In this document: one piece after another, positions 1 through 5,058 of the stretch | Position numbering within the stretch: position 1 is the stretch's first letter | Layout of the letters: every line of letters begins with the position of its first letter | Program-made: the position numbers and the translations under genes | Assembly (NCBI GenBank): GCA_016194835.1 | Contig: JACQAU010000084.1 | Span: forward strand, 1-5,058 | Length of the DNA: 5,058 bases | Direction of reading: 5' to 3' | Origin: Deltaproteobacteria bacterium | Lineage (GTDB): Bacteria > Bdellovibrionota > UBA1018 | The notes under the pieces: model-generated | Told to the model about the DNA's origin: nothing | Databases searched by the model: none | Seen by the model: the letters and a program-made list of their open reading frames with translations, nothing else

Positions 1-322
1 GAAAATTTTCGAAACCAGTGGCACTCAAGCTGGGCAAAACCTAGCCTTCTCGTTGCTTACCTACGGAGCTACTTTAGGAATTGTCGGATTTACAATGGAT
101 AAATTGCAAATTCGTCTAAGTAATTTGATGGCTTTTGATGCTGATGTGTTTGGCAATTGGGGGTGCCGTCCTGCTTATTATGCAAATGTAGTAGATAAAG
201 TTTTATCAGGGAAAATTAATTTATTGGATAATATTCAAGAGTTTTCGTTAGATTCGATTAACCAAGTGATTGCTCAAGCCTTAGAACACAAACTTGAAAA
301 AAGAGCTATTTTAGTTCCATAA
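1..322 (+). CDS. had: 6-hydroxycyclohex-1-ene-1-carbonyl-CoA dehydrogenase, C-terminal part (5' end outside window)
   Basis: The reading frame is open from base 2 to the TAA at 320-322 and gives the last 106 residues of a protein whose start lies upstream. The family is a zinc-type medium-chain alcohol dehydrogenase. Had oxidises 6-hydroxycyclohex-1-ene-1-carbonyl-CoA to the 6-oxo compound with NAD+, between the Dch and Oah steps. The visible part begins KIFETSGTQAGQ, continues through a hydrophobic strand (GATLGIVGFTMDK), then LMAFDADVFGNWGC, and ends KRAILVP. This matches the back half of the Rossmann domain and the C-terminal catalytic-domain return of such dehydrogenases. The choice of Had over another alcohol dehydrogenase rests on these motifs plus the position directly before oah, 10 nt away. 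The internal TTG at 53 is not a start, because clear family sequence precedes it. Zinc ligands and the main NAD-binding glycine motif lie upstream and cannot be checked. Confidence 0.88.
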   Translation, partial: KIFETSGTQAGQNLAFSLLTYGATLGIVGFTMDKLQIRLSNLMAFDADVFGNWGCRPAYYANVVDKVLSGKINLLDNIQEFSLDSINQVIAQALEHKLEKRAILVP

Positions 323-325
323 GAG

Positions 326-329
326 AGGA
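326..329 (+). promoter_or_regulatory. Ribosome binding site of oah
   Basis: AGGA, within the purine run AAGAGAGGAAA between the had stop and oah, lies 3 nt before ATG 333. The spacer is short, but the AGAG part of the same run lies a few bases further away. No other ATG nearby competes for it in this frame. Confidence 0.6.
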
Positions 330-332
330 AAT

Positions 333-1430
333 ATGAAAAACCATAACTTGATCCCAAAATATACCTATGAACATATTAAAGTAGAAAAAAGGCCAGTCGT
401 GGATTTGAACCACCATCCAATCGAGGGGCTGTTTAATTCCTGGATTATTCTTAACAACCCCGCGCAGTTCAATTCTTATACAACTGATACTGTAAAAGAA
501 GTGATATTGGCCTTTAGAGAAGCGTCTTGTGATCGTTCTGTGGTCTCTATTGTCTTTACAGCGATAGGTGATAAAGCTTTTTGCACAGGGGGGAACACAA
601 AAGAATACGCAGAATATTATGCAGGTAATCCACAAGAATATAAACAATACATGCGACTTTTTAATGACATGGTTACTACGATTTTAACTATAGATAAACC
701 AGTGATTAATCGAGTTAACGGAATGCGACTTGCTGGTGGACAAGAAATAGGCATGGCTTGTGATTTTACTATTTCTGCTGATACCGCACGTTTTGGTCAA
801 GCAGGACCGAAACACGGTTCAGCTCCGGATGGGGGTTCTACCGATTTTTTACATCTTTATGTAGGCATTGGTAGATCTATCGAATCTTGCACTCTATGTG
901 AACACTGGTCAGCGCATCAAGCTGTTAGTCTGGGATTGATTAATAAAGTAGTTCCAGTTTTAAAAACAAAAGCAGGGAAATTTATTACTAATCCATATGT
1001 GCATTTAACTGAGCGAGATGAGTGGGGCAATTTTAGTTTCGGAAAATTAAAATCCGGTAAAGATCTAGAAGCAGCAAAGACCATGGCTTCAGAATGTACA
1101 ATAGATTTTGCGTTATTGGATCAAGAGGTCGAAAAACTGGCTTATTCGCTTATGATGACTATGCCGGATTGCCTTATTAAAACTTTAGAGTCTCTGAGGA
1201 AGAAAAAACTAGAACATTGGCAACAAAACTGTGAAACTAATCGCTCATGGCTAGCGCTTAATATGATGACAGAAGCGAAGGCTGGATTTAAGGCGTTCAA
1301 TGAGGGCACCAAAGAAAGCCGCGAAGTTAATTTTGTAAAATTAAGACAAGCGCTTGCGCAAGGCACTCCGTGGAGCGAAGACCTGATAAAAGAGATTATG
1401 CCAAAAGACATCATGCCAAAGGGGAACTAA
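333..1430 (+). CDS. oah: 6-oxocyclohex-1-ene-1-carbonyl-CoA hydrolase (ring-opening)
   Basis: This 365-residue crotonase-superfamily protein is expected to add water to 6-oxocyclohex-1-ene-1-carbonyl-CoA and open the ring to 3-hydroxypimelyl-CoA in the cytoplasm. It is the Oah/BamA family, a marker for anaerobic aromatic degradation. Near-invariant family blocks are visible: NNPAQFNSYTTD (residues 41-52), GDKAFCTGGNTKEYAEYY (79-96), VNGMRLAGGQEIGMACD (128-144) and GQAGPKHGSAP.GGSTDFL (155-173). The CTGG and AGGQ segments correspond to the oxyanion-hole loops of crotonases. Length is close to the roughly 375 residues usual for the family. The ATG at 333 follows an AGGA at 326-329. Two oddities are seen: the N-terminal YEHIKVEK resembles the start of dch at nucleotide level, and the C-terminus carries a repeated IMPK. 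Residue 166 is Asp where I recall a neutral residue; this is from memory only. Confidence 0.96.
   Translation: MKNHNLIPKYTYEHIKVEKRPVVDLNHHPIEGLFNSWIILNNPAQFNSYTTDTVKEVILAFREASCDRSVVSIVFTAIGDKAFCTGGNTKEYAEYYAGNPQEYKQYMRLFNDMVTTILTIDKPVINRVNGMRLAGGQEIGMACDFTISADTARFGQAGPKHGSAPDGGSTDFLHLYVGIGRSIESCTLCEHWSAHQAVSLGLINKVVPVLKTKAGKFITNPYVHLTERDEWGNFSFGKLKSGKDLEAAKTMASECTIDFALLDQEVEKLAYSLMMTMPDCLIKTLESLRKKKLEHWQQNCETNRSWLALNMMTEAKAGFKAFNEGTKESREVNFVKLRQALAQGTPWSEDLIKEIMPKDIMPKGN
366..390 (+). repeat. 25-nt direct repeat, copy 1 (oah N-terminal codons)
   Basis: This block encodes YEHIKVEK at Oah residues 12-19 and matches 1442-1466 in dch at 23 of 25 positions, in the same reading frame. The last 16 bases, from ATTAAAG to the A run, are identical. 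Confidence 0.75.
1395..1424 (+). repeat. Imperfect 15-bp tandem repeat at the oah 3' end
   Basis: Bases 1395-1409 and 1410-1424 match at 11 of 15 positions, with a shared core ATGCCAAA, and encode IMPKD followed by IMPKG near the Oah C-terminus. The second copy also supplies the AAGGGG used by dch. It looks like a small in-frame duplication that lengthened the tail. Confidence 0.6.
1419..1424 (+). promoter_or_regulatory. Ribosome binding site of dch, inside the oah 3' end
   Basis: AAGGGG lies inside the last codons of oah and 11 nt upstream of ATG 1436. It decides the dch start at 1436 over upstream in-frame codons from 1370, and implies that dch translation starts as ribosomes finish oah. 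Confidence 0.65.
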
Positions 1431-1435
1431 AAATT

Positions 1436-2212
1436 ATGGCGTATGAAAACATTAAAGTAGAAAAAAAATTTGACGGGCAGATCAGTGAGATATCTTTAAA
1501 CACACCACCAGCTAATATTTTAACATCTAAAATGCTGCGTGAAATTTCAGAAGCTTTAGCACAAGAAGAAAAGGATCAAAAAATAAAACTTATTATTTTT
1601 TCTGCGCAAGAAAAAAATTTTTCCTACGGTGCCAGTGTCGAAGAACACCTGCCAGCAAAAGTTTCAGAAATGTTACCAGTATTTCATAAATTAATTGGAC
1701 AAGTAATAAAATGCCCGACCCCAACTTTGGCACTAGTCAGAGGACTTTGCTTAGGTGGTGGTTTTGAGCTTGTCTTGGCTTGTAATTTTATTTTTACAGA
1801 TACGACGGCAAAATTTTCTGTTCCAGAAATTACACTTGGGGTTTTTCCGCCGGTGGCATGTGCACTTTTGCCAAGCTGTATCAGTCAAGTCTTTGCGTCT
1901 CAGTTCATTTTAACAGGTGACAAATTGACTGCAAAAGATCTTTTAGATTTCAAACTGGCAAACACTATGGTTGAACCAAATCTTTTAGAGCTAACAACTC
2001 ATGCTTTTATTAAACAGCAAATTTTACCAAAAAGCGCGTCTTCACTGAGAATTGCAAATCGTGCTTTAAGAAGTTCAATCATTGATCAGTATGACAAATA
2101 TATCGTAAAGCTTGAAAAACTTTATTTAGGAGATCTCATGCAGACTGAAGACGCAAAAGAAGGTGTCAAAGCTTTTATAGAAAAGCGTTCTCCAAATTGG
2201 AAAAACGCATAG
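1436..2212 (+). CDS. dch: Cyclohexa-1,5-diene-1-carbonyl-CoA hydratase
   Basis: This 258-residue crotonase-fold hydratase is expected to add water to the dienoyl-CoA made by benzoyl-CoA reductase, giving 6-hydroxycyclohex-1-ene-1-carbonyl-CoA. Visible features are an N-terminal strand followed by NTPPANILTSKML (residues 22-34), the Dch-typical block NFSYGASVEEHLP (61-73), VRGLCLGGGFELVLACN (101-117) and FSVPEITLGVFPP (127-139). The GAS and GGG loops are the usual oxyanion-hole positions. The frame is open back to 1370, but the ATG at 1436 is the better start. It gives normal family length, avoids a basic 22-residue leader that overlaps oah, and follows a strong AAGGGG at 1419-1424 with an 11-nt spacer. 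The gene starts 5 nt after the oah stop and ends 9 nt before bcrC. Its paralogue oah shares the fold; the SVEEHLP block and the pathway context separate them. Confidence 0.94.
   Translation: MAYENIKVEKKFDGQISEISLNTPPANILTSKMLREISEALAQEEKDQKIKLIIFSAQEKNFSYGASVEEHLPAKVSEMLPVFHKLIGQVIKCPTPTLALVRGLCLGGGFELVLACNFIFTDTTAKFSVPEITLGVFPPVACALLPSCISQVFASQFILTGDKLTAKDLLDFKLANTMVEPNLLELTTHAFIKQQILPKSASSLRIANRALRSSIIDQYDKYIVKLEKLYLGDLMQTEDAKEGVKAFIEKRSPNWKNA
1442..1466 (+). repeat. 25-nt direct repeat, copy 2 (dch N-terminal codons)
   Basis: This block encodes YENIKVEK at Dch residues 3-10. It is the partner of 366-390, 1076 bp downstream, in the same frame and orientation. Sequence similarity between the two genes is far lower immediately after it. 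Confidence 0.75.
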
Positions 2213-2213
2213 G
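2211..2213 (+). promoter_or_regulatory. Ribosome binding site of bcrC, overlapping the dch stop codon
   Basis: The dch stop TAG (2210-2212) runs into AGG (2211-2213), which lies 8 nt before ATG 2222. The match is short, so initiation at bcrC may depend partly on coupling with dch. Confidence 0.5.
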
Positions 2214-2221
2214 TACTACGA

Positions 2222-3379
2222 ATGGATGTTTCGTTAATTATTCAACAATGTGAAAACCTATTACATGACTTAAGCTTGTCTTACGTCAAAGAGTGGAAGG
2301 ACAAAAACAACTCTCAAGCCATTGGGTACATGCCAGTTTATATACCAAGGGAGCTTGTGTGTGCCGGTGGCATGCTTCCTGTGGGTATTATTGGAGGTGG
2401 AGACGAAGTAGAAGTTATCCGCGGAGATGCTTATTTTCAATCATACATATGTCGTATTCCCCGATCAACAATTGAGCTTGGGCTTTTGGGAAACTTGGAT
2501 TGCCTGGATGGGTTTTTGTTTCCTGCAATTTGTGATGTTATAAGAAATTTAAGTGGGATGTGGAAAATTACATTTCCACAAAAATATGTAAAATACATAG
2601 ATTTTCCTCAAAACTTCTCCAATATCGGGCGAGAATACTATAAAAAAGAACTTTTGTTATTAAAGACAGATTTTGAAAATATTACTCATAAAAAAATAAC
2701 ATCTAAAGACTTAAGCCAAGCTATTTGCCTTTATAACGAAAATATAAAATGGATTCAGAAGCTATATGATTTTCGTTCTGAAAAACCACACTTGGTTTTA
2801 ACGTATGAACTATATCTGTTGATGCGGGCTTCATTAATATTAGACGTGCGTGAACACACACAGCTAATCAAAGATTATTTACATTCTGTTGAAAACGAAA
2901 AACGTCCTTTGAGAGATTACGTGCGTGTGATAGTAACAGGTGCTTTTTGTGAGCAACCACCTTTGGCACTGATCCGGGCACTCGAAAGCAGTGGGTGTTA
3001 TATCGTAGACGACGATTGGGTTTTGGGATCAAAATATTATACTCAAGATATCCCATTGTTGTCTGATCCAATAGATTCTTTAGTGAGTGCTTATTGTGAT
3101 TTTGCTGTTTCTACTGCATCTCGTTTCGAAGAATCAAAAAACAAAGGACATTATTTAATGAAACAAATAAAAAAATATAAAGCTGAAGGTGTTATTTTTG
3201 CCGCACCTAGTTTTTGTGATCCGGCATTATTAGAAAGACCAATGCTACAAGATATTTTAACAAAAAATAAAATCCCTCACACTGCTTTTAAATACGCTGA
3301 AAACACGGGTCAAATTCAGGTAATCAAAGAAGAAACTGGAACATTTGCAGATTCCATTAAGCTTTGGGGAGAAACTTAA
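2222..3379 (+). CDS. bcrC: Benzoyl-CoA reductase, class I, gamma-type subunit (BcrC/BadD/BzdN)
   Basis: This 385-residue protein belongs to the 2-hydroxyacyl-CoA dehydratase component family. With BcrB it is expected to form the Fe-S module that binds benzoyl-CoA and reduces the ring to cyclohexa-1,5-diene-1-carbonyl-CoA. Family-like blocks are GYMPVYIPRELVCAGGMLPV (35-54), SYICRIPRSTIELGL (74-88), ICDVIRNLSGMWK (103-115), VTGAFCEQPP (238-247), VDDDWVLGSKYY (262-273) and IFAAPSFCDPALLERPML (325-342). By analogy with the dehydratase family the most likely cluster ligands are C77, C104 and C332; that assignment is inference. Length is as expected (about 380-390). The ATG at 2222 follows an AGG at 2211-2213 that overlaps the dch stop, with an 8-nt spacer. 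No signal peptide or membrane segment is seen. The stop is 2 nt before the preferred bcrB start, so the two partner subunits are probably translationally coupled. Confidence 0.95.
   Translation: MDVSLIIQQCENLLHDLSLSYVKEWKDKNNSQAIGYMPVYIPRELVCAGGMLPVGIIGGGDEVEVIRGDAYFQSYICRIPRSTIELGLLGNLDCLDGFLFPAICDVIRNLSGMWKITFPQKYVKYIDFPQNFSNIGREYYKKELLLLKTDFENITHKKITSKDLSQAICLYNENIKWIQKLYDFRSEKPHLVLTYELYLLMRASLILDVREHTQLIKDYLHSVENEKRPLRDYVRVIVTGAFCEQPPLALIRALESSGCYIVDDDWVLGSKYYTQDIPLLSDPIDSLVSAYCDFAVSTASRFEESKNKGHYLMKQIKKYKAEGVIFAAPSFCDPALLERPMLQDILTKNKIPHTAFKYAENTGQIQVIKEETGTFADSIKLWGET
3366..3371 (+). promoter_or_regulatory. Ribosome binding site of bcrB, inside the bcrC 3' end
   Basis: GGGGAG lies within the last codons of bcrC and 10 nt upstream of ATG 3382. 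It supports ATG 3382 over the TTG at 3364, which would overlap this site. It is the strongest-looking Shine-Dalgarno match in the window. Confidence 0.7.
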
Positions 3380-3381
3380 GA

Positions 3382-4656
3382 ATGCAAAATCAACCGGCAG
3401 CAACTTTAAAAGAAGACAGCATGGTACTGCAAAAAAAGATGCTAGCAGACCATTATCACAAACTCTCACAAGCTAAGGAATTTGGTAAAAAAGTTGTTTA
3501 TACTTTTGTCCCTGGCAATCTAAACGAATTAATCTGGGCTTTTGATATGCTACCAGTACATCCAGAGATTAATGCCCTACAGGCTGGAATGCGTAAAAAA
3601 AGTGGAAATTACGTGTTAGAAGCCGAAAAACACGGACATTCAGAAGATGTTTGTACTTATGTGAAATGCGATATTGGAATGCTCAAACAAGGCAATATCG
3701 GCCCTACTGGTGAAAAGCTGCCGCCTCCTGATTTGCTGTTACTCAGTTATACGGGATGTTTCACGTTTCTGAAATGGTTTGAACTTTTACAACAGGAATA
3801 CCACTGTCCTATAGCCATGCTGCACGTGCCCTATCAGGGAGACGGCAAAATTACGCCATCGATGATCGAATACGTAGTTGGACAGCTAAAAGAAAATGTA
3901 ATTCCGATGATGGAAAAAGTATCAGGTAAAGCCATGGATTTAGATAAGTTACAAGCTTATTTGGATTCATCAAAGAGAGCCGAAGAAAATTTAGTTTATA
4001 TTTGGGATACTGCTAAGCACAGGCCATCGCCAATTGACGCTTATTTTGGTGGAGTTTATTACATTGGTCCTATTTTTACCGCTTTCAGAGGGCTTGATGA
4101 GTGCGAAAGATATTATGAATTACTAAAACAGGAAATCAATGAACGCATTACAACAAAATCAGGACCCATTACCCCCGATGGTGAGTTCAATGATCAAAAA
4201 TTTCGGATTGTTGTCGAAGGTCCTCCGAATTGGACAAGCTTTAGAGAGTTTTGGAAAATGTTTTATGATGAAAAGGCTGTCGTAGTGGCTTCTACTTACA
4301 CAAAAGTAGGAGGACTCTATGAATTAGGTTTTAGACACGACGCAAAGCGCCCTTTCGAAAGTATGGCGGAGTATTGTTTGGGGTGTTATACGAATCGCAA
4401 CTTGCCAAACCGTATCGAAATTTTAGAAAAATACATGTCTGATTTTGAAGCTGATGGTTTTCTTATAAATTCTATTAAGAGCTGTAATTCCTTTTCCGCA
4501 GGGCAACTGCTTATGCTGAGAGAGCTAGAAAAAAGAACCGGTAAGGCTGGAGGGTTTATCGAATCCGATCTTGTGGACCCACGTTATTTTAGTGCGGCTA
4601 ATATTAAGAACCGCTTAGAGTCTTATTTTCAGATGCTAGAGGCAAGGCGAAAATAA
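3382..4656 (+). CDS. bcrB: Benzoyl-CoA reductase, class I, beta-type subunit (BcrB/BadE/BzdO)
   Basis: This 424-residue partner of BcrC is also a 2-hydroxyacyl-CoA dehydratase-type subunit of ATP-dependent benzoyl-CoA reductase. Recognisable blocks are VVYTFVPGNLNELIWAFDML (38-57), SEDVCTYVKCDIGML (87-101), LPPPDLLLLSYTGCFTFLKW (113-132), YFGGVYYIGPIFTAFRG (221-237), EGPPNWTSFREFWKMF (279-294), AEYCLGCYTNRNLPNR (329-344) and LINSIKSCNSFSAGQLLM (361-378). Conserved cysteines C91 or C96, C126 and C368 are the likely cluster ligands by family analogy. C332 and C335 form a CxxC whose role I cannot assign. The frame is open from a TTG at 3364, but ATG 3382 has GGGGAG (3366-3371) at 10 nt and does not overlap bcrC. 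An ATG at 3421 is a weaker alternative. The 3' end and stop codon lie in the first copy of a 24-bp tandem duplication that runs on into bcrA. Confidence 0.95.
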   Translation: MQNQPAATLKEDSMVLQKKMLADHYHKLSQAKEFGKKVVYTFVPGNLNELIWAFDMLPVHPEINALQAGMRKKSGNYVLEAEKHGHSEDVCTYVKCDIGMLKQGNIGPTGEKLPPPDLLLLSYTGCFTFLKWFELLQQEYHCPIAMLHVPYQGDGKITPSMIEYVVGQLKENVIPMMEKVSGKAMDLDKLQAYLDSSKRAEENLVYIWDTAKHRPSPIDAYFGGVYYIGPIFTAFRGLDECERYYELLKQEINERITTKSGPITPDGEFNDQKFRIVVEGPPNWTSFREFWKMFYDEKAVVVASTYTKVGGLYELGFRHDAKRPFESMAEYCLGCYTNRNLPNRIEILEKYMSDFEADGFLINSIKSCNSFSAGQLLMLRELEKRTGKAGGFIESDLVDPRYFSAANIKNRLESYFQMLEARRK

Positions 4657-4691
4657 ATATGGAGCCAAAGGCAAAAATAAGTATGGAGCCA
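4644..4691 (+). repeat. 24-bp tandem duplication across the bcrB stop and bcrA start
   Basis: Bases 4644-4667 and 4668-4691 align without gaps and match at 22 of 24 positions, differing at the 6th (G/A) and 14th (A/G). The unit contains an AAGG, a TAA in the bcrB frame, an ATG and a GGAG. Because 24 is a multiple of three, the duplication keeps frame and places a second TAA (4678-4680) in the bcrB frame and a second ATG (4683) in the bcrA frame. If translation begins at 4659, BcrA begins with an MEP-containing octapeptide repeat (MEPKAKIS, MEPDVM). Confidence 0.9.
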
Positions 4692-5058
4692 GATGTTATG
4701 GATTGTTTTGTAGGAATTGATTTAGGATCTACAACTACAAAGGCGATTTTTTTAGATAAAGACGCTAGAATTTTGGGGAAAGGTATTACAAATTCTAGAA
4801 GTAATTATTCAGTTGCTTGCCAAGTGGCAAAAGAAGAAGCAGAAATTAGTTCCAGATTTTTTCTCTTAAGTGAGACGCTGAAAGGAGCTTTTACTCAACA
4901 ACAGATTGTCGAAGAGCTCATGGAATGGCTCAGCGCTAAGTTTTTACTAGCAGAATACAAAAAACAATTAAGTGCGCTAAAAAGAGAGTGCTTGTTTGTT
5001 TTAGACTCCTGGTCAAAGCATGTAGAAGAAAAAGAAAAATTTAACCATGCACTTGAAA
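4659..5058 (+). CDS. bcrA: Benzoyl-CoA reductase, class I, alpha-type ATPase subunit, N-terminal part (3' end outside window)
   Basis: The frame stays open from ATG 4659 to the window edge, giving 133 residues. The product is an ASKHA-fold ATPase of the BcrA/BadF/BzdQ activator family, expected to couple ATP hydrolysis to electron transfer from ferredoxin through an Fe-S cluster to BcrBC. The phosphate-1 motif GIDLGSTTTKAIF (residues 19-31 from ATG 4659) and KGITNSRSNYSVACQVAKEEA (41-61, with the core at ITNSRSNY) are visible. They are followed by a helical, charged stretch (about 62-130) that fits the insertion of the larger, roughly 49-kDa Thauera-type subunit rather than the small BcrD. 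Three in-frame starts compete: 4659 (2 nt after the bcrB stop), 4683 and 4698. The last has GGAG at 4685-4688 with a 9-nt spacer and begins MDCFVGIDLG, closest to the motif. The first two ATGs are the two copies of a tandem duplication. Cluster cysteines lie beyond the window. Confidence 0.92.
   Translation, partial: MEPKAKISMEPDVMDCFVGIDLGSTTTKAIFLDKDARILGKGITNSRSNYSVACQVAKEEAEISSRFFLLSETLKGAFTQQQIVEELMEWLSAKFLLAEYKKQLSALKRECLFVLDSWSKHVEEKEKFNHALE
4685..4688 (+). promoter_or_regulatory. Candidate ribosome binding site for the bcrA start at 4698
   Basis: GGAG in the second copy of the 24-bp duplication lies 9 nt before ATG 4698. The same tetramer in the first copy (4661-4664) has no well-spaced start of its own. 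The alternative starts at 4659 and 4683 each have only AAGG (4644-4647 and 4668-4671) at 11 nt. This favours 4698 but does not settle it. Confidence 0.45.

Noticed and set aside
306..647. Minus-strand open frame of 113 codons opposite oah
   Set aside because: It lies opposite the well-conserved N-terminal half of oah, its translation is a Cys/Phe/Ile-rich composition with no recognisable motif, and it has no matching operon context.
1370..1435. Longer dch start at 1370, overlapping oah by 61 bases
   Set aside because: The extra 22 residues are strongly basic out-of-frame translation of the oah tail. ATG 1436 has a good ribosome binding site and gives normal Dch length.
1605..1626. A-run followed by T-run resembling a small hairpin or terminator
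   Set aside because: It is inside dch codons for the conserved KNFSYGAS region, has no GC-rich stem, and would cut the operon; it is explained by AT-rich Lys and Phe codons.
333..2212. oah and dch as fatty-acid beta-oxidation enoyl-CoA hydratases
   Set aside because: Both are crotonase-fold proteins, but the CTGGNTKEYAEYY and GASVEEHLP blocks and the benzoyl-CoA reductase neighbours point specifically to the dearomatisation pathway.
2293..2475. Plus-strand 60-codon open frame inside bcrC
   Set aside because: It is in another frame of a highly conserved part of bcrC, rich in Trp, Arg and Cys, with no recognisable domain.
3364..3381. TTG start of bcrB at 3364
   Set aside because: It overlaps bcrC, would sit on the GGGGAG site itself, and adds six residues without family support; ATG 3382 fits better.
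2868..3469. Minus-strand open frames (2868-3071, 3257-3469) opposite bcrC and bcrB
   Set aside because: Both lie against conserved coding sequence, one spans the bcrC-bcrB junction, and neither product shows a recognisable family.
2222..4656. bcrC and bcrB as 2-hydroxyglutaryl-CoA or (R)-phenyllactyl-CoA dehydratase subunits
   Set aside because: Those families are homologous, but the FCDPALLERPML and SIKSCNSFSAGQLLM blocks and the adjacent had-oah-dch genes fit benzoyl-CoA reductase.

Overview
The window is one tightly packed plus-strand operon segment encoding the central benzoyl-CoA pathway of anaerobic aromatic degradation. It holds the 3' end of had, complete oah, dch, bcrC and bcrB, and the 5' end of bcrA. 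The product calls rest on recognisable family motifs read from the translated sequence; no database search was run.

Layout: had, partial (1-322); oah (333-1430); dch (1436-2212); bcrC (2222-3379); bcrB (3382-4656); bcrA, partial (4659 or 4698 to the window end). Gaps are 10, 5, 9 and 2 nt, followed by a bcrB-bcrA junction altered by a 24-bp tandem duplication. No promoter, terminator, RNA gene, mobile element or CRISPR array is visible. No intergenic stretch exceeds about 40 bases, so the genes are probably co-transcribed from a promoter upstream of the window.

How the genes work together: BcrC and BcrB form the Fe-S, substrate-reducing half of ATP-dependent (class I) benzoyl-CoA reductase. 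BcrA, with an expected BcrD just beyond the window, forms the ATP-hydrolysing electron-activating half. The product, cyclohexa-1,5-diene-1-carbonyl-CoA, is hydrated by Dch, oxidised by the NAD-dependent Had, and ring-opened by Oah to 3-hydroxypimelyl-CoA, which then enters beta-oxidation-like steps.

Organism: a bacterium or, less likely, an archaeon capable of anaerobic aromatic degradation. The C-B-A subunit order and the apparently large BcrA resemble the Thauera-type enzyme. Base composition is AT-rich (roughly 35-45% GC in lines counted by eye), unlike the GC-rich Thauera, Azoarcus, Magnetospirillum and Rhodopseudomonas strains where class I reductase was characterised. The taxon cannot be fixed from this window.

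I do not see an undescribed system here. The points worth a second look are structural: the 24-bp duplication that doubles a possible bcrA start, a nearly identical 25-nt block shared by the 5' ends of oah and dch, and a short period-15 duplication at the 3' end of oah.
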